Positions 36,339 through 46,315 are shown, counted from the stretch's first letter. The stretch: DNA of 64,000 nucleotides from Desulfovibrio inopinatus DSM 10711 (GCF_000429305.1 NZ_AUBP01000010.1:1-64000); one strand, 5' to 3'. Numbers and translations: made by a program. The notes: generated by a model from the sequence alone, not told the origin.

Positions 36339-37481
36339 CTACCGAAGTTTTTGAGGCGTATACGCGCACAGCGGTTCTTCCGCCATATAATCACCACTCA
36401 TGGTATGTGCGCGAGCACGACATCCGCTGCAAACATTATGATATTCGCACGGGCCGCATTTACCTTTGTATGCTTCGCGGTTCCGGAAGTTGGCAAACTG
36501 CGGTGAGTTCCGCCAGATTTCCGGGAACGGTGTTTCGCGGATTTGTCCACAATCGAGTTCGAGATACCCGCACGGCTGTACCTGCCCGGTATGGGAAATA
36601 AAGCAGAAACCGGTTCCTCCGAGACATCCCTTGCTGACGGCGTCCATTCCGAACGTTTGTGGCGTGACGGGCAGTCCTTCTTCTTTCGCCCGTTGGCGCA
36701 TGATGCGATAATAATGTGGAGCGCAGGTGGCTTTAAGGTGCATACTCGTGGTTTTGCGGAAATCATAGAACCAGTTGAGCACTTCTTCGTATTCTTCGCC
36801 TGAAATGACCTCGGCACCGAGTTGGGCGGCCCGGCCGGTTGGGACGAGAAGAAAAATATGCCACGCAGCCGCACCGAGTTTTTCAGCCAGTTTGAAAATA
36901 TCTTTGAAACTGTTGAAATTGCCACGGGTGACCGTCGTGTTAATTTGGAACTCCACTCCGGCACGTTTCAGTGCTTCAATACCAGCCAGAGCCCCGTCAA
37001 ACGCACCAGGTACACCGCGAAGAAAATCGTGGCTGACCGCCTCCGGTCCGTCTATTGAAATGCTGCATCGTGCGATGCCGCTTTCTTTTATTTTTTGCGC
37101 GACTTCATCATTGACCAGTGTGCCGTTGGGGGCCATGACACACCGCAAATTTTTGGATCGGGCATGACGGACAAGTTCGAAAATGTCTGGCCGAAGTAAC
37201 GGTTCGCCACCTGTGAAGATAATAATAGGGTCGCCGACTTCGGGAAAGGTATCAATGAGGGCCTTGGCATCCTCGGTAGAAAATTCTCCCGGATACGGGT
37301 CTAAATGCGCTTCTGCCCGACAATGCTTGCAGGCCAGGTTACACGACCGCGTCACTTCCCAGGCAATGAGCCGAGCTGCCGGGGTGCCATCGTCCAAAGT
37401 GGTTCTTTGAGCAGCCATTTTGACATCGTGACTGCCCGGGTGCCCCGTCGGGGCTCCGTGAGGATGTTGTTTTGGGTGCAT
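36339..37481 (-). CDS. ahbD: Radical SAM heme synthase AhbD
   Basis: AhbD oxidatively decarboxylates iron-coproporphyrin III to heme, the last step of the siroheme-dependent pathway. The 380-residue protein has the radical SAM cluster motif CNLACKHC near residue 48, the SAM-binding FTGGEPLLRPD, and a Cys-rich SPASM-type C-terminus (CGPCEYHNVCSGCRARAHT) for auxiliary clusters. The N-terminus is extended and rich in His and Pro (MHPKQHPHGAPTGHPGSHD), which might bind metal or heme. AAGGA precedes the ATG by six bases. It is the last gene of ahbC-hemB-ahbD. Confidence 0.9.
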   Translation of the reverse strand: MHPKQHPHGAPTGHPGSHDVKMAAQRTTLDDGTPAARLIAWEVTRSCNLACKHCRAEAHLDPYPGEFSTEDAKALIDTFPEVGDPIIIFTGGEPLLRPDIFELVRHARSKNLRCVMAPNGTLVNDEVAQKIKESGIARCSISIDGPEAVSHDFLRGVPGAFDGALAGIEALKRAGVEFQINTTVTRGNFNSFKDIFKLAEKLGAAAWHIFLLVPTGRAAQLGAEVISGEEYEEVLNWFYDFRKTTSMHLKATCAPHYYRIMRQRAKEEGLPVTPQTFGMDAVSKGCLGGTGFCFISHTGQVQPCGYLELDCGQIRETPFPEIWRNSPQFANFRNREAYKGKCGPCEYHNVCSGCRARAHTMSGDYMAEEPLCAYTPQKLR

Positions 37482-37605
37482 TCACTATCCTTCTTTCCCG
37501 GGGGTACCGGGGAGAGAACAACGTTTTCAAGGATATCCCGCACAAGGAGATATCGCTTTCTTCGGTTAGGCTGGACTTTGGAAGATAGACAAGATGAATG
37601 TCATC

Positions 37606-38592
37606 TTATTTTTTCCAGCCATCAAAAAAAGCTTCAGCAAAATAGGTGATGATAATATCCGCACCAGCGCGTTTGATAGCAAGCAGCGATTCCATGATGG
37701 CTCCTTTTTCATCCAGCCATCCATTTTGCACGGCAGCCATAATCATGGAGTATTCCCCGCTGACTTGGTAGGCGGCCAGAGGAGTCGGATAGGAGTCAGC
37801 CAATCGTCGCACGACATCAAGATATGGCATGGCGGGTTTGACCATGAGGAAATCCGCACCTTCAGCCAGGTCGGCTTCAGCCTCTCGGATCGCTTCACGA
37901 GCATTTGCCGGATCCATTTGATATGATTTTCGATCGCCGAATTGCGGAGCACTTTCCGCAGCTTCGCGAAACGGGCCGTAAAATGTCGATGCGTATTTCA
38001 CCGCATAGGACATGATTGGAGTATCGGTAAATCCGCTTTTGTCCAATGCCGAGCGGATTGCTCCGACACGCCCGTCCATCATATCGGAAGGAGCGACGAT
38101 ATCTGCTCCTGCTTGGACATGGCTGACAGCGGTTTTTGACAAGAGTTCCAGCGTGGGGTCGTTCTGGACGACACCTGCGTCGTCAAGCAGACCACAATGT
38201 CCATGAGATGTGTATTCACACAAGCAGACATCGGTCACGACGAGAAGGTCGGGGTAGGCTTTTTTTATGGCTACGATGGCCTTTTGAACAATGCCATCCG
38301 CTGCATAGGCTCCGCTTCCGACAGGATCCTTTTCAGCAGGAATTCCAAAGAGGAGGATTGAGGACAGACCTTTGTCCACATAACGACCAACGCGTTCCAC
38401 GCATTTTTGAATCGATAATTGCGATTGACCGGGCATGGAGCTGATTGGCTTTTCATAGCTGGCATCGTCTGTTTCGACGACAAAATACGGCTGAATAAGA
38501 TTTTGAGGCCGAATTTCAGTTTCGCGGACCATGGACCGCAGTACATCGGTCCGACGCAGCCTGCGGCCGCGGTGAAAATAATATGAATCCAT
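37606..38592 (-). CDS. hemB: Delta-aminolevulinic acid dehydratase (porphobilinogen synthase)
   Basis: HemB condenses two 5-aminolevulinates to porphobilinogen, the common step toward siroheme, heme and cobamides. The 328-residue product has the catalytic zinc cysteines in [14 protein letters not shown], and both active-site lysines in SYAVKYAS and LMVKPAMPY. The ribosome-binding site GGAGG, seven bases before the ATG, overlaps the tag of an interspersed repeat remnant (38598-38608). It lies between ahbC and ahbD, so early and late heme steps are encoded together. Confidence 0.97.
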   Translation of the reverse strand: MDSYYFHRGRRLRRTDVLRSMVRETEIRPQNLIQPYFVVETDDASYEKPISSMPGQSQLSIQKCVERVGRYVDKGLSSILLFGIPAEKDPVGSGAYAADGIVQKAIVAIKKAYPDLLVVTDVCLCEYTSHGHCGLLDDAGVVQNDPTLELLSKTAVSHVQAGADIVAPSDMMDGRVGAIRSALDKSGFTDTPIMSYAVKYASTFYGPFREAAESAPQFGDRKSYQMDPANAREAIREAEADLAEGADFLMVKPAMPYLDVVRRLADSYPTPLAAYQVSGEYSMIMAAVQNGWLDEKGAIMESLLAIKRAGADIIITYFAEAFFDGWKK

Positions 38593-38597
38593 GGGGA

Positions 38598-38623
38598 TGC
38601 CTCCAGCGGCTTAAGAAACTTTT
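38598..38623 (+). repeat. Half copy of the tagged-hairpin repeat
   Basis: Tag TGCCTCCAGCGG is followed by TTAAGAAACTTTT, the left arm seen in copies 3 and 4; the right arm and second tag are missing. On the minus strand the tag supplies the GGAGG ribosome-binding site of hemB. Confidence 0.45.
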
Positions 38624-38709
38624 CACTGTTTACAAAATGCTCCCTGTCTTTGGCACAGAGAGTCAGACGTGTGAGGAGGCGATGTCTTCGGATGTTCCAT
38701 CCCGATAAA

Positions 38710-38793
38710 CGTTTTTGAAAAGGGGACGGGCCTCTGCACTCACTTTGGGGATATATAACATATCCCCAAAGTGAGTGCAGAGTTGCCGGAGGC
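38710..38793 (-). repeat. Tagged-hairpin repeat, copy 5, with a 23-bp perfect hairpin
   Basis: Read on the minus strand: tag TGCCTCCGGC (38784-38793), then a 23-bp perfect inverted repeat (38732-38754 and 38760-38782, five-base loop; arm begins CTCTGCACTCACTTTGGGGA), then a tag-2 variant CCTTTTCAAAAAC (38710-38722). It lies between ahbC and hemB and would fold as a very stable hairpin in their transcript. Confidence 0.65.
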
Positions 38794-38804
38794 ATCATCT
38801 AGAC

Positions 38805-39989
38805 CTAATCTTTACGAATTTCGTCGTCGGTCAAGTAGCAGGCTGGGTCTTCGGCCCAGATGTCTCCGTGATACGCTTCAGCGCGAGCACGGAAGTTGCC
38901 ACCGCAAATTTCCAGATAGCGGCAATCACGACACCGGCCACCGACATAGGCTTTCTTATTCTTGAGTTTATGCAGCAATTCAATCTTCGGGTCGTCCCAA
39001 ATTGCCGAAAAGGGGCGTTCCAGCACATTGCCGAATGTATGATTGCGCCAGAATTGGTCGGCATGGACCTGGCCATCCCAGGATATGCAACCGATACCAC
39101 GTCCGGAGTTGTTGCCTTCATTGTATGACAGCAGCTCCATGACTTCGGCTGCACGTTTCGGGTCTTCCCGCAGCAGCCGGAAATAGACGAAGGGCCCGTC
39201 AGCGTGGTTGTCCACGGTAAGCACTTCTTTTTCCAGACCGGCATTGAACAGGTCGCGGGTGCGATCCATGATGAGGTCGACAATAGCCCGAGTTTCCGCG
39301 TGATCCAAGTCTTCCTTGATCAGCTCGGAGCCGCGTCCCGAATACACAAGGTGATAAAAACAGATGCGGGGCACTTCAAGATCGCGGATGAGATCGAACA
39401 GAACTGGAACCTCTCCTTGGTTGCGCCGGTTAATGGTAAAGCGCAAACCGACTTTGAGTCCTTCGGCCTGACAGTTCTCAATCCCTTGCAGGGCTTTCTT
39501 GAACGCACCGGGGACCCCACGGAAACGGTCGTGAATTTCTTCGCCACCATCCAAAGATATGCCGACATACGAAAGGCCGACTTCCTTGAGTTCTTTGGCC
39601 TTTTCTTTGGTAATCAGCGTTCCGTTCGTCGATATGACGGCACGCATGCCTTTGGAAACGGCATGTTTGGCCAACTCAGTCAAGTCTTGACGGACAAGGG
39701 GTTCGCCACCGGAAAACAGCATGACCGGCGAACCATATGCAGCCAGATCGTCAATGATTTCCTTGGCTTTATCCGTGCTTATTTCGTCCTTTCCATCCAC
39801 TTCCGTGGCTTGAGCATAGCAATGAACGCATTTAAGATTGCACCGTCTGGTCATATTCCAGACAACAACCGGTTTTTTGTCCTTGGAGAATTGTAACAAA
39901 TGCGAAGGCAGGTTTTTCGAGCCTCGACCGTAGCGCAAGGCATCGGAAGGCTCCACCGTGCCGCAGTAAAGTTTGGAAATGCCGATCAT
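38805..39989 (-). CDS. ahbC: Radical SAM 12,18-didecarboxysiroheme deacetylase AhbC
   Basis: AhbC removes the acetate side chains of didecarboxysiroheme to give iron-coproporphyrin III, feeding AhbD. The 394-residue protein has CNLKCVHC (radical SAM cluster) near residue 50, FSGGEPLVRQD, and a C-terminal Cys cluster (CRDCRYLEICGG plus a Cys near the end, DPACYL). The start at 39989 follows AAAGGA; 23 upstream in-frame codons are not supported. It is the first gene of the heme cluster; the preceding lipoprotein gene ends with a strong hairpin. Confidence 0.92.
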   Translation of the reverse strand: MIGISKLYCGTVEPSDALRYGRGSKNLPSHLLQFSKDKKPVVVWNMTRRCNLKCVHCYAQATEVDGKDEISTDKAKEIIDDLAAYGSPVMLFSGGEPLVRQDLTELAKHAVSKGMRAVISTNGTLITKEKAKELKEVGLSYVGISLDGGEEIHDRFRGVPGAFKKALQGIENCQAEGLKVGLRFTINRRNQGEVPVLFDLIRDLEVPRICFYHLVYSGRGSELIKEDLDHAETRAIVDLIMDRTRDLFNAGLEKEVLTVDNHADGPFVYFRLLREDPKRAAEVMELLSYNEGNNSGRGIGCISWDGQVHADQFWRNHTFGNVLERPFSAIWDDPKIELLHKLKNKKAYVGGRCRDCRYLEICGGNFRARAEAYHGDIWAEDPACYLTDDEIRKD

Positions 39990-40095
39990 GGGGGTATCCT
40001 TTCTAGTAATGTGGAAAACGTGCCTACCACAATTAAGAACGGTTCGGTAGGGGGGCAAGATGCGCTTGTCCCCGTGGTGATGTCAATGATCTGAC

Positions 40096-40138
40096 ATGAA
40101 GTACGGCCGGGAAAATGGTCTTCCCGGCCGTACTTCAT
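40096..40138 (-). terminator. Strong hairpin after the lipoprotein gene
   Basis: An 18-bp perfect stem (ATGAAGTACGGCCGGGAA with its complement, 7-base loop) begins at the stop codon of the lipoprotein gene. No U run follows, so termination efficiency is uncertain. Confidence 0.6.
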
Positions 40139-40869
40139 TAATAGGTGAGGTTTTGGCTGGCAGGCGGCGGAGGCGGAGACTGAGGAGTTTGTTCCATTTC
40201 CTGTTGCATAAGCTCTTGAGATTCTTCATCAGGTTCCGGACGGCTAAAGTTCCAGTTCTTGATGAGGTCGCCCATATCGCGCGCCAAAACTGTGACGATG
40301 GAATAGACCGGGTCAAGTGGCATGCGATCGACTTTTCGGAAGAGAATATAATCTTGGTTCAATCCGGCTTCCATGCGACCGGCATGGGCCATGGACCAGA
40401 TGCGTTGTCCGGAGCTGACATCGAATATATCCACTTTCAAAGATACACCGGTTTCGCCACGAGATCCACCGGACATAAGATAGGTAATATCTCCGACGAC
40501 AACGGCATTAACCCCCATGCGTCGGCCTTCGGCAATTGCCTGCTCAATATTGATATACTCGCGAGTACGGTCATAATACAGTGTCGGGAAAACACCCTGA
40601 CCTGTCCAGGCTTGCCAAAACATTTCCGTAATTTGTGTGCCGAGACTGCGTGAATAATCAATGTCCTGCGTAACGCGAAATGGCAGAATAAGCGCCGAAT
40701 ATGGTCCAGGGGGCGGTCCCATGGGCTGAACATAGATTTGCGGATGGTTGCGCTTAACCCAATTATCCACGTATACTGTGGTCTGGCTGTCAATGGCCGG
40801 TTGGATGGCACATGCGCTGATCAGCATAGTCAGAAGAAGTGTTATAGCAAGGATAGGACGACGTCTCAT
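40138..40869 (-). CDS. Predicted lipoprotein (243 aa), unknown function
   Basis: The N-terminus is a lipoprotein signal (ILAITLLLTMLISAC, lipobox L-I-S-A-Cys), so the mature protein should be anchored in the outer or inner membrane. The mature part (YSALILPFRVTQDIDYSRSL, VNAVVVGDITYLMSGG, SLKVDIFDVSSGQRIWSM) resembles the alpha/beta fold of small CsgG/LpoB/GNA1162-like lipoproteins, but I cannot assign a family with confidence. The C-terminus is Glu/Gln/Pro-rich. GGAGG precedes the ATG. It lies upstream of ahbC on the same strand. Confidence 0.7.
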   Translation of the reverse strand: MRRRPILAITLLLTMLISACAIQPAIDSQTTVYVDNWVKRNHPQIYVQPMGPPPGPYSALILPFRVTQDIDYSRSLGTQITEMFWQAWTGQGVFPTLYYDRTREYINIEQAIAEGRRMGVNAVVVGDITYLMSGGSRGETGVSLKVDIFDVSSGQRIWSMAHAGRMEAGLNQDYILFRKVDRMPLDPVYSIVTVLARDMGDLIKNWNFSRPEPDEESQELMQQEMEQTPQSPPPPPASQNLTY

Positions 40870-40958
40870 TGATGTTGCCTCCGATTTTCAAGGTGATAAG
40901 CAAAAAATGGGCCATTATATTTTTGAGACGCAGCCCAAACAGGAACCAAAGGAAAGTT

Positions 40959-41636
40959 ATGTGCGGTCGTTTCGCTTTAGGAGTTCCTCGGAAAAAAATT
41001 GCCGAAGAATATGGTCTTGATCGTGTTCCTCGTGCACCGTTGCGCTATAATATCGCTCCATCACAGTCGATTGAAGCACTTGTCGTCGGGCGAGAACAAC
41101 GCATCAGGCATATGGCATTGTTTCGTTGGGGGCTTGTCCCCTTTTGGGCCAAAGACATTCGCATCGGTTCACGCCTTATTAATGCACGGTCTGAGACTGT
41201 ATTGGAAAAGCCGGCGTTCAAAGCTGCTATAAAATATCGTCGTTGCCTGATCCCTGCTCAAGGATTTTACGAATGGAAAAAGAGCACAAATGGGAAAACT
41301 CCACATTTTATCTTTGATCCAGCACACGACGTCATAAGTTTGGCCGGCATCTATGAACACTATGAGGATCACAAAGGAACCATTATCGACTCGGCGTGCA
41401 TTCTGACTCGACCGGCTGTCGGGCGTATGGCTTCTCTTCATGATCGAATGCCCGTCATTGTGACGCGAGACGATTATGCCGAATGGCTTGACCCTTCACA
41501 ACAAGCTCCTTCCGATATTCGGCATCTTCTGGAGCGCATCATGCCTCCAACTTTGGATATGTATCCTGTTTCATCCATGGTCAACAATCCCTCATGCGAC
41601 ATCCCGGAATGTTTGCAGCGGTTGCAGGAAAATTAG
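40959..41636 (+). CDS. SRAP domain protein (HMCES/YedK family)
   Basis: SRAP proteins protect abasic sites in single-stranded DNA by forming a covalent link through Cys2. The 225-residue product begins MCGRFALG, so Cys2 is exposed after Met removal. RYNIAPSQ, RWGLVPFWAK, INARSETVLEKPAF, RCLIPAQGFYEWKK (catalytic Glu) and LHDRMPVI are all present. The start at 40959 is required for Cys2 and has AAAGGAAAG ahead of it. It is a single gene, divergent from the lipoprotein gene. Confidence 0.93.
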   Translation: MCGRFALGVPRKKIAEEYGLDRVPRAPLRYNIAPSQSIEALVVGREQRIRHMALFRWGLVPFWAKDIRIGSRLINARSETVLEKPAFKAAIKYRRCLIPAQGFYEWKKSTNGKTPHFIFDPAHDVISLAGIYEHYEDHKGTIIDSACILTRPAVGRMASLHDRMPVIVTRDDYAEWLDPSQQAPSDIRHLLERIMPPTLDMYPVSSMVNNPSCDIPECLQRLQEN

Positions 41637-41819
41637 CATATTTCCCCCCTCTACATGCCGTTTTTCGTGGCATAAAAAAGATACAAAAACTGCTGTCTTT
41701 GTATAATACTCCCGCCTGCGCAGTTTTTTGAAGTCGTGATATCTACATATCCGTTGGACAACATTGTTTATCGCAATCAACATTGATACCGTTTCAACCT
41801 CGGCATCTTGGGGAGAATT

Positions 41820-44267
41820 ATGTCGTCTTTTTTTCGTCGGGTCTCAATTTCTCAAAAGCTCATTGGTAGCTCTCTTGTGTTTGCTATTCCTATTGCCATT
41901 TTACTTACGGGATTCATCCAAAGCCACCTTCGGGATGTCCGTTTCTCCACGCTGGAGGAATACGGAAATACCTATCAGCGTCCTTTGGAAGCGCTCATGT
42001 CGACGATACCCGTGCATATGTTTGCCATGCTCGATGCGCAATCCGGCAATTCGGCTGCCTTGAGTCGTGCTCAGAAAGTCGCTGCAGAAATTGATAAAAT
42101 TTTTACCCAACTCAATGACGTGCAGGTGAAGATCGGGACGGATTTGCAGTTCACCGAAGAGGGGTTGGGTAAACGTGACCGGATCGAATTGATGCCTGAG
42201 CGCGTCGAATCTCGGTGGAAGAAAGTGAAAACGGCGTCGAATCCTCAAACCATTGTTGAGCGGCACTTCGCCTTGCTGGATGATATTGCTGGGATGATCA
42301 GTCATTGTGGCGACACGTCGAATCTCATTCTCGATCCTGATTTAGATTCCTATTATCTTATGGATATGACCCTGCTTGCGTTACCTCAAACGCAGAAACG
42401 TTTGGCTCATGTTATCGAAGATATTCAGGGAGTATATGCACAAGGCTGGCTTGAGCCGGAGGATCGATTGCGTCTGTTGACCCATGCCGCCTTGCTTGAT
42501 GAATCCGATATGCAGCGCATTTTGGCCAGCGCCACGACGGCTTTGAATGAAGATGCCAATTTTTATGGTGTACAGCCTTCATTTCAAAAAAATCTTCCAC
42601 CGGCATTGAAGTCATATGAGCGAGATACAAAGCGATTTCTCGACAACGTGCGTCGCCTTGCATCTGCGGCAACACTTCCCGATGATGTGCCTGCTATTCT
42701 GCAATCCGGTTCGCAGGCGGCGCAATCGGCGTTTTCTTTGTGGAATACAACTGTTGATGAATTAGACGGTCTTCTTGGCATCCGTATTGATGATTACGTT
42801 CAATCCAATTCGCTCACGATTGTCTTAACGATTGTGGCCACGCTGGCCGCCGGTCTGCTCGTCTTTTTCTCTTCGCGCAGTATTCTCATTCCGTTATATC
42901 GCATTAGCGAATTTGCCCGAAACATCGCACAAGGCGACTTTAACGCGTCTATTTCCGGGACGTTTTCCGGCGAACTCGCTGACCTTGCTGAAGATATAGC
43001 ATCGATGGTGTCGGAGCTCAAAATCAGACTCGGTTTTTCTCAAGGTATTCTCAAAAGCATTACAGCACCATTTGTTGTTGCCTCTCCGGAAAACACATTG
43101 GATTATACGAATCAGGATATGCTGGATATGCTTGAACTGCCAGGACATCCCGATGATTATACAGGACGATCCATCGCGGAGTTACTGTGGAACGATCCGA
43201 CGCATGATACCGTGACCCAGCAGTGTCTGGCTAATGATGCCGGTATTACGAAGCAGGAAGTGCGATATACAGGTCGGGGGGGTAAAATCCATACGGCGAT
43301 TGTAGATGTGAATCTCCTGCGTGATTTTGATGGAAATAGAATTGGATGTTGCGCGCTCTTTAACGACATCACGAACTTGAAAGCGCATGAGTCGGAAATT
43401 GAGGAGAAAAACAGGACAATGTCTGAAGTTGCCCTCCAGGCGCAGGAGATTGCCGACATTGTGACTCGTGCTTCAGAAAATCTTACGGAACAAATTGAGC
43501 AAGTCACGCAGGGAGCGACCGTGCAGAGCGAACGCACCACTGAAACCGCTTCTGCTATGGAAGAAATGAATGCCTCTGTTGTCGGTGTCGCGCATAATGC
43601 GAACGATGCCGTGAAAAGCGCCGATCAGGCAAGAAATATGGCGAATGAAGGGAGAAAGCAGGTTCAGATTGCCATGGATGCCATTGCATCAGTGGAGCGT
43701 GAAGTCCATGACCTGCAGGGCAAGATGGAAACGCTTGGGGAGCAAACGAAAACTGTGGGACGAATTATTGCCGTCATTACAGACATCGCCGACCAGACGA
43801 ATTTGCTTGCCCTCAATGCGGCAATTGAAGCGGCCCGTGCGGGTGAAGCCGGACGAGGATTTGCCGTGGTGGCTGATGAAGTTCGCAAGCTTGCCGAAAA
43901 AACCATGCAGGCCACACAAGAAGTGACAACATCGATATCGTCAATTCAGAACGGGACAGCCGGTGCTATCACAGCGACTGAGAGCGTTGTTGATCGTATG
44001 GTGGAAAGTTCCAAACAGGCGGCCGCTTCCGGGGACATTCTTCGTCAAATAGTTGATATCGTTCAGGGGACGGCGCAACAGATCGAAGCTATTGCCGGGG
44101 CCGCAGAAGAACAGGCGCGAACAAGTGAATCCATCACCCTGGCTGTGGATGAGGTGAATCGTATCTCTGTGGAAACATCCGAAGGGATGGACCGAGCAAG
44201 CGATACCGTTACTGGGCTTTCCACGCAGGCGCAACAACTGTTGGAGCTGATTGCCACCATGCAGTAA
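41820..44267 (+). CDS. Methyl-accepting chemotaxis protein with PAS domain
   Basis: This 815-residue receptor has a first membrane helix at residues about 14-34, a periplasmic sensor of about 290 residues, a second helix ([20 protein letters not shown]), a HAMP domain, a cytoplasmic PAS domain ([20 protein letters not shown] to [15 protein letters not shown]-like end) and the signalling domain with the conserved hairpin tip [20 protein letters not shown]. The ligand is unknown; the sensor resembles helical-bundle types. GGGGAGA precedes the ATG. There is no C-terminal CheR-binding pentapeptide. A possible -10 element TATAAT lies at 41702. It is followed by a strong terminator. Confidence 0.92.
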   Translation: MSSFFRRVSISQKLIGSSLVFAIPIAILLTGFIQSHLRDVRFSTLEEYGNTYQRPLEALMSTIPVHMFAMLDAQSGNSAALSRAQKVAAEIDKIFTQLNDVQVKIGTDLQFTEEGLGKRDRIELMPERVESRWKKVKTASNPQTIVERHFALLDDIAGMISHCGDTSNLILDPDLDSYYLMDMTLLALPQTQKRLAHVIEDIQGVYAQGWLEPEDRLRLLTHAALLDESDMQRILASATTALNEDANFYGVQPSFQKNLPPALKSYERDTKRFLDNVRRLASAATLPDDVPAILQSGSQAAQSAFSLWNTTVDELDGLLGIRIDDYVQSNSLTIVLTIVATLAAGLLVFFSSRSILIPLYRISEFARNIAQGDFNASISGTFSGELADLAEDIASMVSELKIRLGFSQGILKSITAPFVVASPENTLDYTNQDMLDMLELPGHPDDYTGRSIAELLWNDPTHDTVTQQCLANDAGITKQEVRYTGRGGKIHTAIVDVNLLRDFDGNRIGCCALFNDITNLKAHESEIEEKNRTMSEVALQAQEIADIVTRASENLTEQIEQVTQGATVQSERTTETASAMEEMNASVVGVAHNANDAVKSADQARNMANEGRKQVQIAMDAIASVEREVHDLQGKMETLGEQTKTVGRIIAVITDIADQTNLLALNAAIEAARAGEAGRGFAVVADEVRKLAEKTMQATQEVTTSISSIQNGTAGAITATESVVDRMVESSKQAAASGDILRQIVDIVQGTAQQIEAIAGAAEEQARTSESITLAVDEVNRISVETSEGMDRASDTVTGLSTQAQQLLELIATMQ

Positions 44268-44356
44268 TGGCTTTGCGCTGGGATGAAATGATATTGAGAA
44301 ACATGGAGTCATCACGGATTGTGATGGCGATGGCGAGCAAAAGATACTTTACGAAG

Positions 44357-44402
44357 CGGGCGGCAAAAACAGTTATGTTTTTGCCGCCCGTTGTCTTTTT
44401 AG
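44357..44402 (+). terminator. Terminator of the chemoreceptor gene
   Basis: CGGGCGGCAAAAAC pairs with GTTTTTGCCGCCCG over 14 bp, followed by TTGTCTTTTT. It separates the convergent tsaB gene. Confidence 0.9.
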
Positions 44403-45178
44403 GAATTATTGTGTGTTGGATCTTTCGTTGTGAATTGCTCAAGACGTTGCTTGGCTTCATCAGGATCCAAACCGATTTTTTTTGCAATTGTATCGAGATT
44501 GTCTTCAGCATCGGATGCGCGAAGATAGAGCGGCGTAATTGGCGTATCTCCATATTCTGCACAACGTGCGGCACTCATGAGCGCGTCCGGACTCGGGACG
44601 TCAAAGCTTGTGGCAAGAGTGGCAATATCCGGAAACGTGCTTTGGAAATAGGACATATTCGCTCGAACACCGCTTCCGACAGCACAGTCGGGACGCATTT
44701 CCGATATCCAGGCAGGCATATCATCAAGAAGCAGAGGCAGGGGATCGCCAAGACTCACTGCCGGCAGTATATTTTCTTCAGGCCCAACCAGGGAAAAACA
44801 TTGTGCATAAACCTGACGGCGTCTGGAATGGGTTAAGACCGCCAATCGTCCCCGTAAGAGCTGGCCGGGGGCATGAGCCAGAAGATACAAGCTGCACAAA
44901 CCGGCCATTGGGATATGGAGGCTTTGGCAAAGACCGCAGGCTGTGGCGAGAACAACGCGTAATCCGGTAAAGCTTCCTGGGCCTCGGGCAACGGCAACAC
45001 CTGAGATGTCTGCCAATTTCAGGTCGAATTTCCCCAGAATTTCTCTCAGGGCTGGGGTCAGGATGGATGCAGCTCTGCCGAAAACGTCATATTCTTGATG
45101 GCAAAGTAAACCGGAATCGTCAAAAAGAGTAATTTGAAGCCGGCTTTCGGTTCCGTTGAGTACAAGATAGGGGTGCAT
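44399..45178 (-). CDS. tsaB: tRNA threonylcarbamoyladenosine biosynthesis protein TsaB
   Basis: TsaB is the non-catalytic ASKHA-fold partner of TsaD in t6A37 tRNA modification. The product (about 259 residues) has the signature VAVARGPGSFTGLRVVLATA and CGLCQSLHIPMAGLCSLYLL. The N-terminal strand normally reads 'LAIDTS'; here it is YLVLNGTESRLQITLF, so the usual Asp is missing. The start at 45178 is chosen because the alternative ATG at 45229 lies in a hairpin (45206-45232) behind rseP. No strong ribosome-binding site is visible. The C-terminal 30 residues are a charged tail. Confidence 0.85.
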   Translation of the reverse strand: MHPYLVLNGTESRLQITLFDDSGLLCHQEYDVFGRAASILTPALREILGKFDLKLADISGVAVARGPGSFTGLRVVLATACGLCQSLHIPMAGLCSLYLLAHAPGQLLRGRLAVLTHSRRRQVYAQCFSLVGPEENILPAVSLGDPLPLLLDDMPAWISEMRPDCAVGSGVRANMSYFQSTFPDIATLATSFDVPSPDALMSAARCAEYGDTPITPLYLRASDAEDNLDTIAKKIGLDPDEAKQRLEQFTTKDPTHNNS

Positions 45179-45253
45179 GAGGTTTTGCCGTATTGTTGTT
45201 CCGCGCCGGCGTGGAAGTGCATTCTCCACGCCAGCAACTGTTTCGATAAAACG

Positions 45254-46315
45254 TTAGAGTAAAATCCGCTGAATATCGTTGAAAATAGCCAACGCCATGA
45301 GCCCCAATAGAAAAGCCAGTCCGACATGGGTCGTGATGCGTTGCAATTTCTCGCTGACAGGTTTGCGGAACGCCGTTTCCAACGTATAAAATAGAATGTG
45401 TCCACCATCGAGCACTGGAATAGGCAGCAGGTTGAGCAGGCCGAGGTTGACGCTGATAACAGCCATGAGCGCCAAGACGTTGAAAAGACCTTCGTTTGCC
45501 TGCTGGCTTACCATTTGTGCAATCATAATGGGGCCGCCAACGGAATCGAGTGGGACAACGCGCGTAAAGAGTTTGAGGATACCTTCAGCGGTCAACGCGA
45601 TAATGTCCCATGTCTGATTCAAGGCGCCGACAATGGCATTACCTGGATTTTGCGGAATCGTCACGGTTTTACCCGCAGACGTCACACCTATCAGAGCAAC
45701 GTGTTCTTCTTCCCCAAAGAGGTTTTTTATGGTTTCAACTTTGGGCTCGATTTTCTTGCTGAATACATCGCCTTCACGATCAATAGTTAGCGTAATGGGG
45801 CCTTGGCTTGAACGGATGATCGTGGACATATCCCTCCAGTAGGACACATCGGTATCGTCAATGGCCAAGATACGGTCGCCGCTCTTGAGCCCTGCAGACA
45901 GAGCAGGACTATTGTCGCGCACTTCACCGACAATCGGCAATAATTCCATTTTGCCATTCGCTAAAAGAAGAACGAAGAAAATTAACCAGGCAAGAACGAA
46001 ATTAAAAATTGGTCCGGCAGCAACAACAAGCATACGCTGCCAAGCCGGGCGTAAAATAAAATGGGTTTCCGGAGGGAATTCCGCGGGAGCTTCCTCCCCG
46101 GGATCCTGGGCAACAAGTTGAACATAGCCACCAAGAGGGATGACTGAAAGGCGGTATTCGGTCAAGCCAGATGTAAATCCAGCCAGTTTGGGACCAAAAC
46201 CAAGAGAAAAGGTCTTTACCCCGATCCCAAACAATCGGGCCACGGAAAAATGGCCAAGTTCATGAAAAAAGATCAAACCGCCGAGAACGAGAATGACCGA
46301 CAACGTACTGAGCAT
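45254..46315 (-). CDS. rseP: RIP metalloprotease RseP (site-2 protease)
   Basis: RseP cleaves membrane-embedded substrates such as anti-sigma factors. The 353-residue product has HELGH in the first membrane helix (FFHELGHFSVARLFG), a single PDZ domain in the middle (PALSAGLKSGDRILAIDD), and the second active-site motif NLLPIPVLDGGHI. Membrane helices occur at both ends. The start at 46315 follows AAAGGA at proper spacing. It belongs to the cdsA-dxr-rseP-tsaB cluster. Confidence 0.93.
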   Translation of the reverse strand: MLSTLSVILVLGGLIFFHELGHFSVARLFGIGVKTFSLGFGPKLAGFTSGLTEYRLSVIPLGGYVQLVAQDPGEEAPAEFPPETHFILRPAWQRMLVVAAGPIFNFVLAWLIFFVLLLANGKMELLPIVGEVRDNSPALSAGLKSGDRILAIDDTDVSYWRDMSTIIRSSQGPITLTIDREGDVFSKKIEPKVETIKNLFGEEEHVALIGVTSAGKTVTIPQNPGNAIVGALNQTWDIIALTAEGILKLFTRVVPLDSVGGPIMIAQMVSQQANEGLFNVLALMAVISVNLGLLNLLPIPVLDGGHILFYTLETAFRKPVSEKLQRITTHVGLAFLLGLMALAIFNDIQRILL

